Source: Alphaproteobacteria bacterium
GTDB lineage: Bacteria > Pseudomonadota > Alphaproteobacteria > Elsterales > Elsteraceae
Reading direction: 5' to 3'
NCBI GenBank assembly: GCA_004292755.1
Contig: RDXE01000025.1
Coordinates: forward strand, 1 to 64,000
DNA: 64,000 bases
Within the stretch, counting starts at the first letter, position 1, and the number at the start of each line of letters is the position of its first letter. The position numbers were made by a program, and so were the translations under genes. Shown piece after piece: positions 9,753 to 18,026 of this stretch. Under the pieces are notes generated by a model. The model made no database searches. It was not told where the DNA came from and saw only the letters and a list, made by a program, of their open reading frames with translations.

Positions 9753-10697
9753 GTGACCCACCCCGCCCTCCAAGACGGCGTGACCTTCGTCGTCAATGTC
9801 TTTCGCAAGGACGCCTATCAGCACTGGGTGCTGCCCGCCCTGGCGCACCAGCAAGGCAGCTTCGCGCGCGAGCTGATCTTTGTCGATGGCAGTGCCGATC
9901 AGGCCGGTCTGAGCGCCGCGCGCGCAGGCACGGCTGGCTGGAGCGGGTGGAGCGATATCCGCTTCCTGGCCCATGCTGACCGCGGGCCTGCCAATGCGGC
10001 CAATCTGGGGGCCGCCCTCGCCCGCCATCGCTGTCTCAGGTTCATCGATGGCGACGACATCATCGCCCCCGACAGCACCGCCACCTTGATGGCGATCCAA
10101 GCCGAGACTAAGGCCGGGTTCGTGATCAGCCCAACCCGCTATGTGCCAGACTTCGACACTCTGACACCCACGCCAATGACCGACGCCCACCGCGTGCCCA
10201 GCGATGGCTTGGCGGAGGTGATCCGACGCACGGTCTCCAACATGTCAGGCACCCTGTTCGACACCGCTGCGTTTCTTGCCGCGGGTGGCTGTGACGAGCG
10301 CATCTTCATCCATGATTTCAGCGCTGCCCTGCGCGTTGCCCGCACCCATCCTGTCGCGTTGGCGGACAGCATTGGCTGGTACGGGCTGTCTGGCGACCAG
10401 ACGCGAATCATGACCGGCAGCAAGCACCAGTTGTTCCACGACTACAACGCCGTCCTCTGGCGCTTTCTAGCGGACCACCCCGACCTGCCCCGCCGCTACC
10501 AAACCCTCGCCTTCCGCCGCGCCGCAGGCCGCGCCTACAAATGGGCGCACCGCGAGGAGGGCGTGGTTGGCCCCTCGCGCTACCTCTATCTCTCCTTGCG
10601 TGCTCACGCGCCATGGGGGGCAAACTGCGCCGAGGGCATCCGCCAAACGCTGGCCGTGTTTTCCCGCACCCGACCCGTGCGCGTGCCGGGGGTGTGA
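9753..10697 (+). CDS. Glycosyltransferase family 2-like protein
   Basis: This is a 314-aa GT-A-fold protein. The N-terminal half has VTFVVNVFRKDAYQHWVLPAL, LIFVDGSAD, then GPANAANLGAALARHRCLRFIDGDDII. That is the nucleotide-sugar-binding Rossmann core, with the Asp-rich DGDD motif in the place of DXD. The C-terminal half contains GGCDERIFIHDFSAALR, the acceptor-side region. I prefer the GTG at 9753. An ATG at 9642 would add 37 residues of unrelated-looking sequence. It is divergent from serC and isolated from other sugar genes, so its acceptor is unknown. Confidence 0.78.
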   Translation: MTHPALQDGVTFVVNVFRKDAYQHWVLPALAHQQGSFARELIFVDGSADQAGLSAARAGTAGWSGWSDIRFLAHADRGPANAANLGAALARHRCLRFIDGDDIIAPDSTATLMAIQAETKAGFVISPTRYVPDFDTLTPTPMTDAHRVPSDGLAEVIRRTVSNMSGTLFDTAAFLAAGGCDERIFIHDFSAALRVARTHPVALADSIGWYGLSGDQTRIMTGSKHQLFHDYNAVLWRFLADHPDLPRRYQTLAFRRAAGRAYKWAHREEGVVGPSRYLYLSLRAHAPWGANCAEGIRQTLAVFSRTRPVRVPGV

Positions 10698-10754
10698 GAC
10701 AGCGCGGGAGAGTTCAGCTCACACCCGTTCGCAACGCAGCCGCGTCTGGCCCGG

Positions 10755-13700
10755 TTACGGCTGCACCCCGAAGATAAAGGAGGTCTCGTCCAGCGGTGCG
10801 GTGACACCGATGAGCTGCACTGTGACCGAGCCGAGGGTCACTTGCAGCCCGTTGCTCAACAGGCTTTGTTGCACACCGGCGAAGGTGCCGAACCCGAAGA
10901 ACAGCCGTTCCGGGCCAACGGTGAAGTCCACAATCACGTCGGTATCAGCGATATCATCGGTGAAATCGAACCGATCGGTCCCATCGCCGCCCCAGAGCGC
11001 GTCGTTCCCAGCGCCACCCGTCAGGGTGTCGGACCCATCGCCGCCCAGCAGGCTGTCGGTGCCATCTCTGCCATACAGCATATCGTTGCCACCGCAGCCG
11101 AAGATCGTGTCGGCGCCATACGCCCCATTCAGCAGATCGGCGAACACGTCGGTGAGCAGCGTGTCGCCAATGATCAGGGCGCCGATTGTGCCAGTGCCGC
11201 CGACCACGGTGTCGTTGTCAGCACCGCCGAACACAACCTCGCCGCTACCCACCAGCTCAATCGTGTCTTGACCAGCACCGCCGACCAGCGTGTCGGCTTG
11301 GCCGCCGCCAATCAAGGTGTCGGACCCTGTGCCGCCGAACAGAATGTCGTTGCCAACACCGCCTTCCAGCTTGTTGGCGCCATTGCCGCCATCAATGGTG
11401 TCAGCCCCGCCGCCACCAACCAGGGAATCCCCGCCCTCACCACCAAACATCAGATCACCATCGACCGAGCCGACGATGGTGTGGGCGAAGGCGTTGGCAG
11501 CGCTGATCTCAACCGAAAAGTTGGGACTGTCAGTGATCACGATCCCAACCGTGGGATTCAGGCGCACATGCTCCACACTCACAAATGGGATGCTCGACAG
11601 ATTGATCGCCGCTGACACGTCTTCCAGGTACACCGCGTCCAACCCGGCGCCGAGGTCAATTCCACCAGTAAACTGGCTGAGTTGCAGACTGGTCAGCGTC
11701 ACCGCATCAGCGCCGCTAGACCCCACCAACTGTTCGAATCCAGAGACTGTCGACTGGTGGAACGCGTGCACCCCGGCTTCCAGCCGCAGTGTGTCGCTGT
11801 CACCATCGCCGTGATAGGCCTCATTGACTGCGGTATCGCCTGCCAACACCACGACGGTGTCATTGCCGTCGCCACCATAGATCGTGTCGACACCCAGACC
11901 ACCCAGCAGGCTGTCGGCGCCAGCACCGCCGACCAGCGAATCATCAGCTGACGCGCCATTCAGCGTGTCGGCATTGGCGCTGCCGGTCAGGGTGTTGTTG
12001 GTGTTGTTCCCGGTGATTTGCACGGCACCGGTGCCGGTAAGACCGGCGGCCGTGACCTGGGATAGGCTGGTGTTGATGCCCCCCGTCGGCGCAGCCCCCG
12101 CTCCGTTCAGCGTGACGGTCGCGGCACCGCTTGCATCCAACACCACCGTCGACAGGGCCGTGACAGGACCGGCCAGCGCGAGCGATGGACTGGTGATGAT
12201 GGCCGTTGGCGCGACAACGGCCCCCAATGCCAACCTGCCAGACCCATCAATGCTAAAGTCACCAAGGGGGATGGTGCCAGTTAGCGTAATTGTGGCGTCC
12301 GCCGATCCAGCTGTCCCATCGCTCAAGTAAACGCGGGTGTTTGTACCAAAGTGCTCGACTTGAGCACTATTCGCCGTCATTGACGTGCCATTACCTGACG
12401 CAACACTCAACAGGGTCACGCCCGTGAAGCTGATCACATCTCCTGCCGAGAAGTCTGTGATCACATCCCCATCCAGCTCCAAGGAGCCGACAAAGACATC
12501 GGCTCCGGCACCGCCGGTCATCGTGTCGGGATTACCGCCACCATTCAATGTATCGGCGCCAGCACCACCGGAAAGCACATCTAGTCCGTTCGCGCCAACC
12601 AAAGAATCCGCGCCGTCACCACCGGTCAACGTCTCAGTGCCTGTTGAGCCAACCAGCGTGCTGGCTGTCGAATAGCCAACCGGCAGCGTTATCAGCTTAT
12701 TGGCACCAACGCTGAAGTAATCGATCGCAGTCAGCGTTTTGCCAGTGAAATCCAGGCTGTCGGCGATACTGAGCGAGTCCGCACCTGCACCACCAGTGAT
12801 CGTTAGAAACCCAGCAAACTGCGTGTTGGAGATCGTGACATGCGACGCACCGGCCGACATATCCAAGCGTTCGACGCTGATCAGGGTGATCGCGCTGATG
12901 TTCGTGGACCCGCTGGTCACCACCACCAGTGTGTCGTCGTTGTTGCCACCATCAAACACGTCCGTCGCCGAGATCTCGGCTGGGACGACGCGGGCAACGT
13001 CCATGCCATCGCCACCAACGAGGCTGTCGCCCCCAGGGCCGCCCAGCAGCGTGTCATTGCCGGCGCCGCCAGACAGAGTGTCATCGCCGCCATTGCCCGA
13101 CAGGCTGTCCGCGCCGATGCCACCGCTAAACAGGTCGTTCCCCGCCGATCCTTGGAGCAACAAGTTGCTCGCGTAGGAGGTCGGCAGCTTGAGACTGCTC
13201 CCAGCCGAAAACACAAAGGTTTCAATGCTGGAGATATCGAATGATGACCAGTCGAGCGAGACGGATGAGCCAAAAGACAGGCGATCAGCGTTTGCACTGC
13301 CCGTGATCGTCGCCAGTGTTGAACCAAAGAAGGCCGCATCAACCTCCACGGTAACCGGCCCATTCACCAACTCTAGGTGTTCAATCTCCTGAACAGTAAC
13401 GCCTATGAACGAATAAATGCCCGAGGCGAACAGCTGAAGCTTGTCGCCACTGCTTCCCTCACCATCGTAAATCTCACCTGACTGCAAATCCCCTGGTGAG
13501 TTGATGCGCAGCAGATCGTCGCCACCGCCACCCTGAGCCGTATCCTGTCCAGTGCTGCTGAGGATCGTGTCGGCGCCGAAGCCACCCCGCATCGAGTCAG
13601 CGCCGGCGCCACCATCCAGCGTGTCGTCGTTGCCGTCGCCAAACAGCACGTCGTTGCCGTTGCCACCCTGCAGCGAGTCATTACCATCCGAGCCGTTTAG

Positions 13701-14336
13701 CGTGTCATCGCCATCGAGACCGTCCGCGGTGTCGCCAGAAACCGAGCCGTTGAACGTGTTTGCCCCGGCATCGGGCCCGGAGGTCCAGGATAACGTGCTG
13801 TGCCACCCAGCTGGGGCGAGCATCGCCACGGCATCCGCGCCCGCTGTTGCGCGATCAAGCTGCCAGCTGCCGCCCAGCGCCGCCGCTCCAAGCCGACTGG
13901 TCGCCGCCGCGACTTCAGCCCCGCTGAGGGCAGCGAGCAAGCCAACCAACTGGTTCCCCGCCACCCCGGCAGCCGCTTCGCAGGCAAGCAGTTGGATGGT
14001 GGCACCAGCCGCCATGTGGTGGCGCCAATCGGCCACCAGGCGGCTGTTGTCGAGTAGGCGGTCGGCATCTAGCCCTGTCCCGAGCGCCACCGCTCCCGGT
14101 CGCCCGTGACCAATCACCACCAGCGCCGTGACTGGGGCATGGGCAGCCAGCGCGGCAGACAGGCTGCGGATCGCACACGCGTCAGCGCCGACGGCGACAA
14201 CGGCATCGGTGCCCGTCACGCCCGCAAGCAGACCGTCGTGATCGGCAACATCCTGACCGATCACCACCAACCGCTTGCCAACAGTGCTTTCCGCCATCAT
14301 CTGCGCAACCCCAACGCGTGCCATTTGCTGCGTCAT
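10755..14336 (-). CDS. Large DUF4347 / RTX (hemolysin-type calcium-binding repeat) secreted protein
   Basis: This 1193-aa acidic, Gly/Asp-rich protein is probably exported by a type I system to the cell surface or medium. Residues about 20-180 form a DUF4347 domain (RLVVIGQDVADHDGLLAG, ALVVIGHGRPGAVALGTGLDA, IQLLACEAAAGVAG, LGGSWQLDRA). Then come six or more clusters of GGxGxDxLx nonapeptides, for example GGNGNDVLFGDGNDDTLDG and GGDGSDTLTGGAGNDALWG, which fold into Ca2+-bound beta-rolls. Between them lie non-repeat beta-rich segments. The C-terminal 50 residues lack repeats, as in type I secretion signals. No HlyD or TolC gene is adjacent. A truncated paralogue lies at 18027-19364. Confidence 0.92.
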   Translation of the reverse strand: MTQQMARVGVAQMMAESTVGKRLVVIGQDVADHDGLLAGVTGTDAVVAVGADACAIRSLSAALAAHAPVTALVVIGHGRPGAVALGTGLDADRLLDNSRLVADWRHHMAAGATIQLLACEAAAGVAGNQLVGLLAALSGAEVAAATSRLGAAALGGSWQLDRATAGADAVAMLAPAGWHSTLSWTSGPDAGANTFNGSVSGDTADGLDGDDTLNGSDGNDSLQGGNGNDVLFGDGNDDTLDGGAGADSMRGGFGADTILSSTGQDTAQGGGGDDLLRINSPGDLQSGEIYDGEGSSGDKLQLFASGIYSFIGVTVQEIEHLELVNGPVTVEVDAAFFGSTLATITGSANADRLSFGSSVSLDWSSFDISSIETFVFSAGSSLKLPTSYASNLLLQGSAGNDLFSGGIGADSLSGNGGDDTLSGGAGNDTLLGGPGGDSLVGGDGMDVARVVPAEISATDVFDGGNNDDTLVVVTSGSTNISAITLISVERLDMSAGASHVTISNTQFAGFLTITGGAGADSLSIADSLDFTGKTLTAIDYFSVGANKLITLPVGYSTASTLVGSTGTETLTGGDGADSLVGANGLDVLSGGAGADTLNGGGNPDTMTGGAGADVFVGSLELDGDVITDFSAGDVISFTGVTLLSVASGNGTSMTANSAQVEHFGTNTRVYLSDGTAGSADATITLTGTIPLGDFSIDGSGRLALGAVVAPTAIITSPSLALAGPVTALSTVVLDASGAATVTLNGAGAAPTGGINTSLSQVTAAGLTGTGAVQITGNNTNNTLTGSANADTLNGASADDSLVGGAGADSLLGGLGVDTIYGGDGNDTVVVLAGDTAVNEAYHGDGDSDTLRLEAGVHAFHQSTVSGFEQLVGSSGADAVTLTSLQLSQFTGGIDLGAGLDAVYLEDVSAAINLSSIPFVSVEHVRLNPTVGIVITDSPNFSVEISAANAFAHTIVGSVDGDLMFGGEGGDSLVGGGGADTIDGGNGANKLEGGVGNDILFGGTGSDTLIGGGQADTLVGGAGQDTIELVGSGEVVFGGADNDTVVGGTGTIGALIIGDTLLTDVFADLLNGAYGADTIFGCGGNDMLYGRDGTDSLLGGDGSDTLTGGAGNDALWGGDGTDRFDFTDDIADTDVIVDFTVGPERLFFGFGTFAGVQQSLLSNGLQVTLGSVTVQLIGVTAPLDETSFIFGVQP

Positions 14337-14520
14337 AAGGCATTATCCCAGCAAGTGTGTCTAGCTGAGGTATACTGTAGCATTTGGTGTAAGCCGTCTG
14401 ACGTGACCGCAGCACCGCTGACACCAAGCGCGGATGCGGGCCGTGTCACCTCCGTCGTCCAGCGAGCGAAGACGAAGAGGCAGGGGTGCCAGTCGCCACC
14501 CTGCGGTTTGGAGACAGACG
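14337..14520. promoter_or_regulatory. Divergent promoter region of the RTX gene and the DUF302 gene
   Basis: The region is locally AT-richer near 14340-14390. It includes GATAAT just upstream of the RTX start on the minus strand and a GTATAC core. These are plausible promoter pieces, but no full -35/-10 pair is convincing. Confidence 0.3.
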
Positions 14521-14991
14521 ATGATGCGAGCCCCTGCGGTTGCTGTTCTGGCCTTGGTTCTGCTGTCGGCGCTTCCAGCGCGCGCCCAGGAGCCAGGCTT
14601 GGTGACGCATCCAAGCCCGCATGATGTGCGCGGGACAATCGACCGCTTCACCGCAGCGGTGCGCCAAGCGGGGTGGGTGGTGTTCACCGAGATCGACCAT
14701 GCGGATGCCGCCCGCACGGTGGGCCTGCAGCTGAAGCCGCGGACCGTGGTGCTGTTCGGCAACCCGACGGCTGGTACGCCCGCGATGGCTGCAAGCCCAA
14801 CGCTCGCCCTGGATCTGCCGCTCCGCGTGCTGGTCTGGCAAGACGAGACGGGCCGCACCCAGATCACCCGCAGCACCGCCGATGATCTGGCAGAGCGCGT
14901 GTTCGCCCGCCACGGTATCACCGTCCCTCCTCCTGGTCGGGTCGCCAATGAGGCTTTTCTCACTGAGTTGGTGGCGAAGGCGACCCAGTAA
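14521..14991 (+). CDS. Exported DUF302 domain protein
   Basis: This 156-aa protein has a cleavable signal peptide (MMRAPAVAVLALVLLSALPARAQ, cut after ARA). A DUF302 domain follows, with TIDRFTAAVRQAGWVVFTEIDHADAA and LKPRTVVLFGNPTAGTPAM. The tail reads DLPLRVLVWQD, characteristic of the family. DUF302 proteins are small periplasmic or cytosolic proteins of unknown biochemical role, with an alpha/beta fold that binds an unknown ligand. GGAG lies nine bases before the tandem ATGATG. It stands alone, convergent with the dehydratase gene. Confidence 0.88.
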   Translation: MMRAPAVAVLALVLLSALPARAQEPGLVTHPSPHDVRGTIDRFTAAVRQAGWVVFTEIDHADAARTVGLQLKPRTVVLFGNPTAGTPAMAASPTLALDLPLRVLVWQDETGRTQITRSTADDLAERVFARHGITVPPPGRVANEAFLTELVAKATQ

Positions 14992-15191
14992 GCACCAGGA
15001 GGGCGCGTGGCAGCACCGGCTGTTGGTAGCAGGAGAGAGCGGCGATGACGGCCCCCGGCAGGGTCAGACAGGGTGGCGAGACAGCGGGGTGGCAGCGGTT
15101 TGGTGCGCCATTGGCCGGGTCCCGTGGGCGGGGGCGCTGACCCTCGGGGGTCTCAGCTGTTCTCCGACCACGGAGACGCCAGCCCGCTTGG

Positions 15192-16916
15192 CTAGTGGAT
15201 CTCAGGCTCCGGGATGGCGGTGCCATGGTGCAGGTCAACCCAGTCGCAGCCCTGGTCGGCCTGGGTGACTTGGTCGAGATACACCTTGCCATAGCCGCGC
15301 TCGTAATGGGCGGGGCGGGGCTGCCAATTGGCCCGGCGACGCGCCAGCTCGGCCTCCGGGACATCAAGGGACAGGCGCCGCTCGGCGACATTGAGGGTGA
15401 TCGGGTCGCCATCCTGGACCAGAGCGATTGGTCCGCCGATTGCTGCCTCCGGCGCGACGTGCAGGATGCAGGCGCCGTAGCTGGTGCCACTCATGCGCGC
15501 GTCCGAGATGCGCACCATGTCCCGCACGCCCTGGCGCAACAGCTTCTGCGGAATCGGCAGCATGCCCCATTCCGGCATGCCTGGGCCCCCAGTTGGGCCG
15601 CCCCGCTTCAAGACCAGAACACTGTCCGCGGTCACTGGTAAGTCCGGATCATCGATCCGGCGCGCCATGTCGTTGTAGTCTTCAAATGCCACCGCCGGAC
15701 CGGTGTGGGCGTGCAAGCGCGCCTCAGCTGCTGCGTGTTTGATCACGGCACCGTTGGGCGCCAGATTGCCGGTCAGGATGGCGAGGCCGCCATCGGGCTT
15801 CAGTGGATTGTCGCGCCGCCGGATCACGTCATCGTTCCAGATCGCCGCCCCTGCCAGGGTTTCCCCCAAGCTGACGCCTGCCACCGTGCGACAGTCCAGC
15901 GCCAGCAGGTCCTGAATCTCCGCCATCAGTGCGCGCAGGCCACCGGCGTAGAAGAAATCCTCCATCAGATAACTGCCGGAGGGGCGCAGGTTGCACAGCA
16001 GCGGCGTGCGCCGACTGATCGCATCAAACCGCTCCAAGGGCAGCTGAATGCCCGCCCGACCAGCCATCGCAACCAGATGGATGATCGCGTTGGTGCTGCC
16101 GGACAGCGCCATCAGCACGGTCACCGCATTGTCGAAACTGGCGGGCGTGAGGATGGTCGAGGGCTTTTGATCCTCCCACACCATCTCCACAATCCGCCGC
16201 CCGCAGGCGGTGGCAAGGCGCGGATGGGCGGAGTCCGAGGCGGGCACCGCCGCAGACCCCGGCAACGCCATGCCAACGGCTTCGGCAATTGCAGCCATGG
16301 TGGAGGCCGTCCCCATGGTCATGCAGGTGCCGAAGGAGCGGGCGATGCCGTCCTCCATCTCCCGCCAGGCCTGATCATCCAGCGCACCGGCGCGCTTTTC
16401 CGCCCAGTACTTCCAGACGTCCGAGCCTGAGCCCAGCGTGTTGCCGCGCCAATGACCGCGCAACATCGGTCCCGCTGGCAGAAAGATGCTGGGCAGATCC
16501 ACGGAGGTGGCGCCCATCAGCATCGCAGGCACGGTCTTGTCGCAGCCGCCCAGCAGCACCAGACCATCGACTGGGTTGCTGCGGGCCAGTTCCTCCACCT
16601 CCATCGCCAGCAAGTTGCGATAGAGCATGGTGGAGGGCTTCATGAATGGCTCGCCCAGGCTCATGGCGGGCAATTCAACGGGAAAGCCACCCGCCTGCCA
16701 GACCCCGCGCTTCACCTCCTCCGCCCGGGTGCGAAAATGCGCATGGCAGGGATTGAGGTCGGACCAGGTGTTCAGGATGCCGATCACCGGCTTGCCGGCA
16801 TAATCCTCCCGCGCGAACCCGCTTTGATGGGTGCGGGAGCGATGGCCGAATGAACGTAGGTCCTGCACGCCGAACCAGCGGTGGCTGCGCAACTCCTCGG
16901 GGCGCTTGCGAGTCAT
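15192..16916 (-). CDS. IlvD/Edd-family sugar-acid dehydratase, probable L-arabonate dehydratase
   Basis: This 574-aa protein dehydrates an aldonic acid to a 2-keto-3-deoxy acid using an iron-sulfur cluster. Family signatures are GILNTWSDLNPCHAHFR, LGGCDKTVPAMLMGA and SFGTCMTMGTASTMAAIAEA, which hold the three cluster cysteines. RISDARMSGTSYGACILHVAPE follows near the C-terminus. The YxWFG-like start RSHRWFGVQDLRSFGHRSR and about 575-aa length fit the arabonate/xylonate dehydratase branch rather than IlvD or Edd. AGGAGGAG sits seven bases before the ATG. The lactonase gene lies 16 bases upstream and supplies the likely substrate. The exact sugar is inference. Confidence 0.88.
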   Translation of the reverse strand: MTRKRPEELRSHRWFGVQDLRSFGHRSRTHQSGFAREDYAGKPVIGILNTWSDLNPCHAHFRTRAEEVKRGVWQAGGFPVELPAMSLGEPFMKPSTMLYRNLLAMEVEELARSNPVDGLVLLGGCDKTVPAMLMGATSVDLPSIFLPAGPMLRGHWRGNTLGSGSDVWKYWAEKRAGALDDQAWREMEDGIARSFGTCMTMGTASTMAAIAEAVGMALPGSAAVPASDSAHPRLATACGRRIVEMVWEDQKPSTILTPASFDNAVTVLMALSGSTNAIIHLVAMAGRAGIQLPLERFDAISRRTPLLCNLRPSGSYLMEDFFYAGGLRALMAEIQDLLALDCRTVAGVSLGETLAGAAIWNDDVIRRRDNPLKPDGGLAILTGNLAPNGAVIKHAAAEARLHAHTGPAVAFEDYNDMARRIDDPDLPVTADSVLVLKRGGPTGGPGMPEWGMLPIPQKLLRQGVRDMVRISDARMSGTSYGACILHVAPEAAIGGPIALVQDGDPITLNVAERRLSLDVPEAELARRRANWQPRPAHYERGYGKVYLDQVTQADQGCDWVDLHHGTAIPEPEIH

Positions 16917-16932
16917 GGGCTGCTCCTCCTGG

Positions 16933-17811
16933 TCAACCGGCAAACCGGGGTTCGACCAACCCCGTCACCCCCAACCCGTCAATGCGGAACAGGCCGCCAT
17001 CTTGAGCGGCCTCGGGCAGGTGATCATCGGGGCTGCGCAGGGTGGTGAGGTACAGGGTGTCGAGCGACTTGCCGCCAAACGCCACCATGGTCGGGCGCTT
17101 CACTGGCAGCGGCACCGTGCGATCCAACCGCCCGTCGGGGGTGAAGCGCATCAGGCTGCCCCCCCCGGTGCAGGTCATCCAATAGCAGCCATCGGCATCA
17201 ACGGCGGCCCCATCGGGGCGGCCCGGCAGGTCGCGGGTGTCGATGAACACCCGGCGGGTGCCGAGCGTGCCGCTGGCAAGATCAAAATCAAACGCCCACA
17301 CCGTGCGCACGGCCGTCCAGCTATCGGCGAAGTACAGCGTGCGATTGTCGGGCGAGAAGGCCAACCCGTTGGAGATCAAGGCCCCCTTCACCATGGGACG
17401 CGTGCTGCCGTCGGGGTCGAGCCGATGAAGGGCGCCTGTCGGGCGGTCGAGAATCGGGTCTGGCATCGAGCCACACCAGAACCGACCGGCGCGATCACAG
17501 CGCCCATCATTCAGGCGATGGTTCGGTCGGTCTGGTTCGGGATCAACAACCAGGGTCTTCTGTCCCGTCGTTGGATCAAAGGTGTAGAAGCCCGACTTGC
17601 AGGCCAGCAGCACGCCACCAGCCGCGCGCAGCGCGAAGGAACCCAACGGCTCGCCCACATCAAACGCCTGATTGACGCCCGTCGCAGGGTCGTAGCGGTT
17701 GAGGGTTTGACCATAGATGTTGGTCCACCACAGCACGCTTGCCTGCTCATCCCACACTGGCCCTTCAGCCACGCGCGCCTTGGCATCAACGATGCACGTG
17801 ATCTCCACCAT
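16933..17811 (-). CDS. SMP-30/gluconolactonase family sugar lactonase
   Basis: This 292-aa six-bladed beta-propeller opens a sugar lactone to the aldonic acid. Metal-ligand motifs are visible: AEGPVWDEQASVLWWTNI (Glu), NDGRCDRAGRFWCGSM (Asn), NGLAFSPDNRTLYFADS (Asn-Asp) and LPGRPDGAAVDADGCYW (catalytic Asp). I chose the ATG at 17811, giving MVEITCIVDAKARVAEGPVWD, the family start. A longer frame upstream is not family-like. It is first of a two-gene operon with the dehydratase. Together they give lactone to acid to 2-keto-3-deoxy acid. The dehydrogenase and aldolase of such a pathway are not in this window. Confidence 0.9.
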   Translation of the reverse strand: MVEITCIVDAKARVAEGPVWDEQASVLWWTNIYGQTLNRYDPATGVNQAFDVGEPLGSFALRAAGGVLLACKSGFYTFDPTTGQKTLVVDPEPDRPNHRLNDGRCDRAGRFWCGSMPDPILDRPTGALHRLDPDGSTRPMVKGALISNGLAFSPDNRTLYFADSWTAVRTVWAFDFDLASGTLGTRRVFIDTRDLPGRPDGAAVDADGCYWMTCTGGGSLMRFTPDGRLDRTVPLPVKRPTMVAFGGKSLDTLYLTTLRSPDDHLPEAAQDGGLFRIDGLGVTGLVEPRFAG

Positions 17812-18026
17812 GGCGTCAGCCCTCCCCCGTTTGGCGTTGTTCCCGCTAGACAAGGACACGCAGCCGCACCCTGTCAAAGGCGGATGCTGCGTGGCCTCAT
17901 GTTGCCGAACCAGACTGACTGACAACAGTCGACCCACGGTCACAAAGGGGCGGGCCACAGGCACGCAGTGCAGCACGCGGCCCCGCGATGCCGCTGAGCC
18001 CGCTGCTCGTGGTTGGACGTGGTCGC
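17812..18026. other. Gap between the RTX remnant and the lactonase
   Basis: These 215 bases upstream of the lactonase should hold its promoter. No credible small gene, strong hairpin or clear promoter was seen. Confidence 0.3.

Noticed and set aside
10755-13760. Dense short repeats that could suggest a CRISPR or satellite array
   Set aside because: They are in-frame GGxGxDxLx nonapeptide codons, with no constant repeat plus unique spacer pattern.
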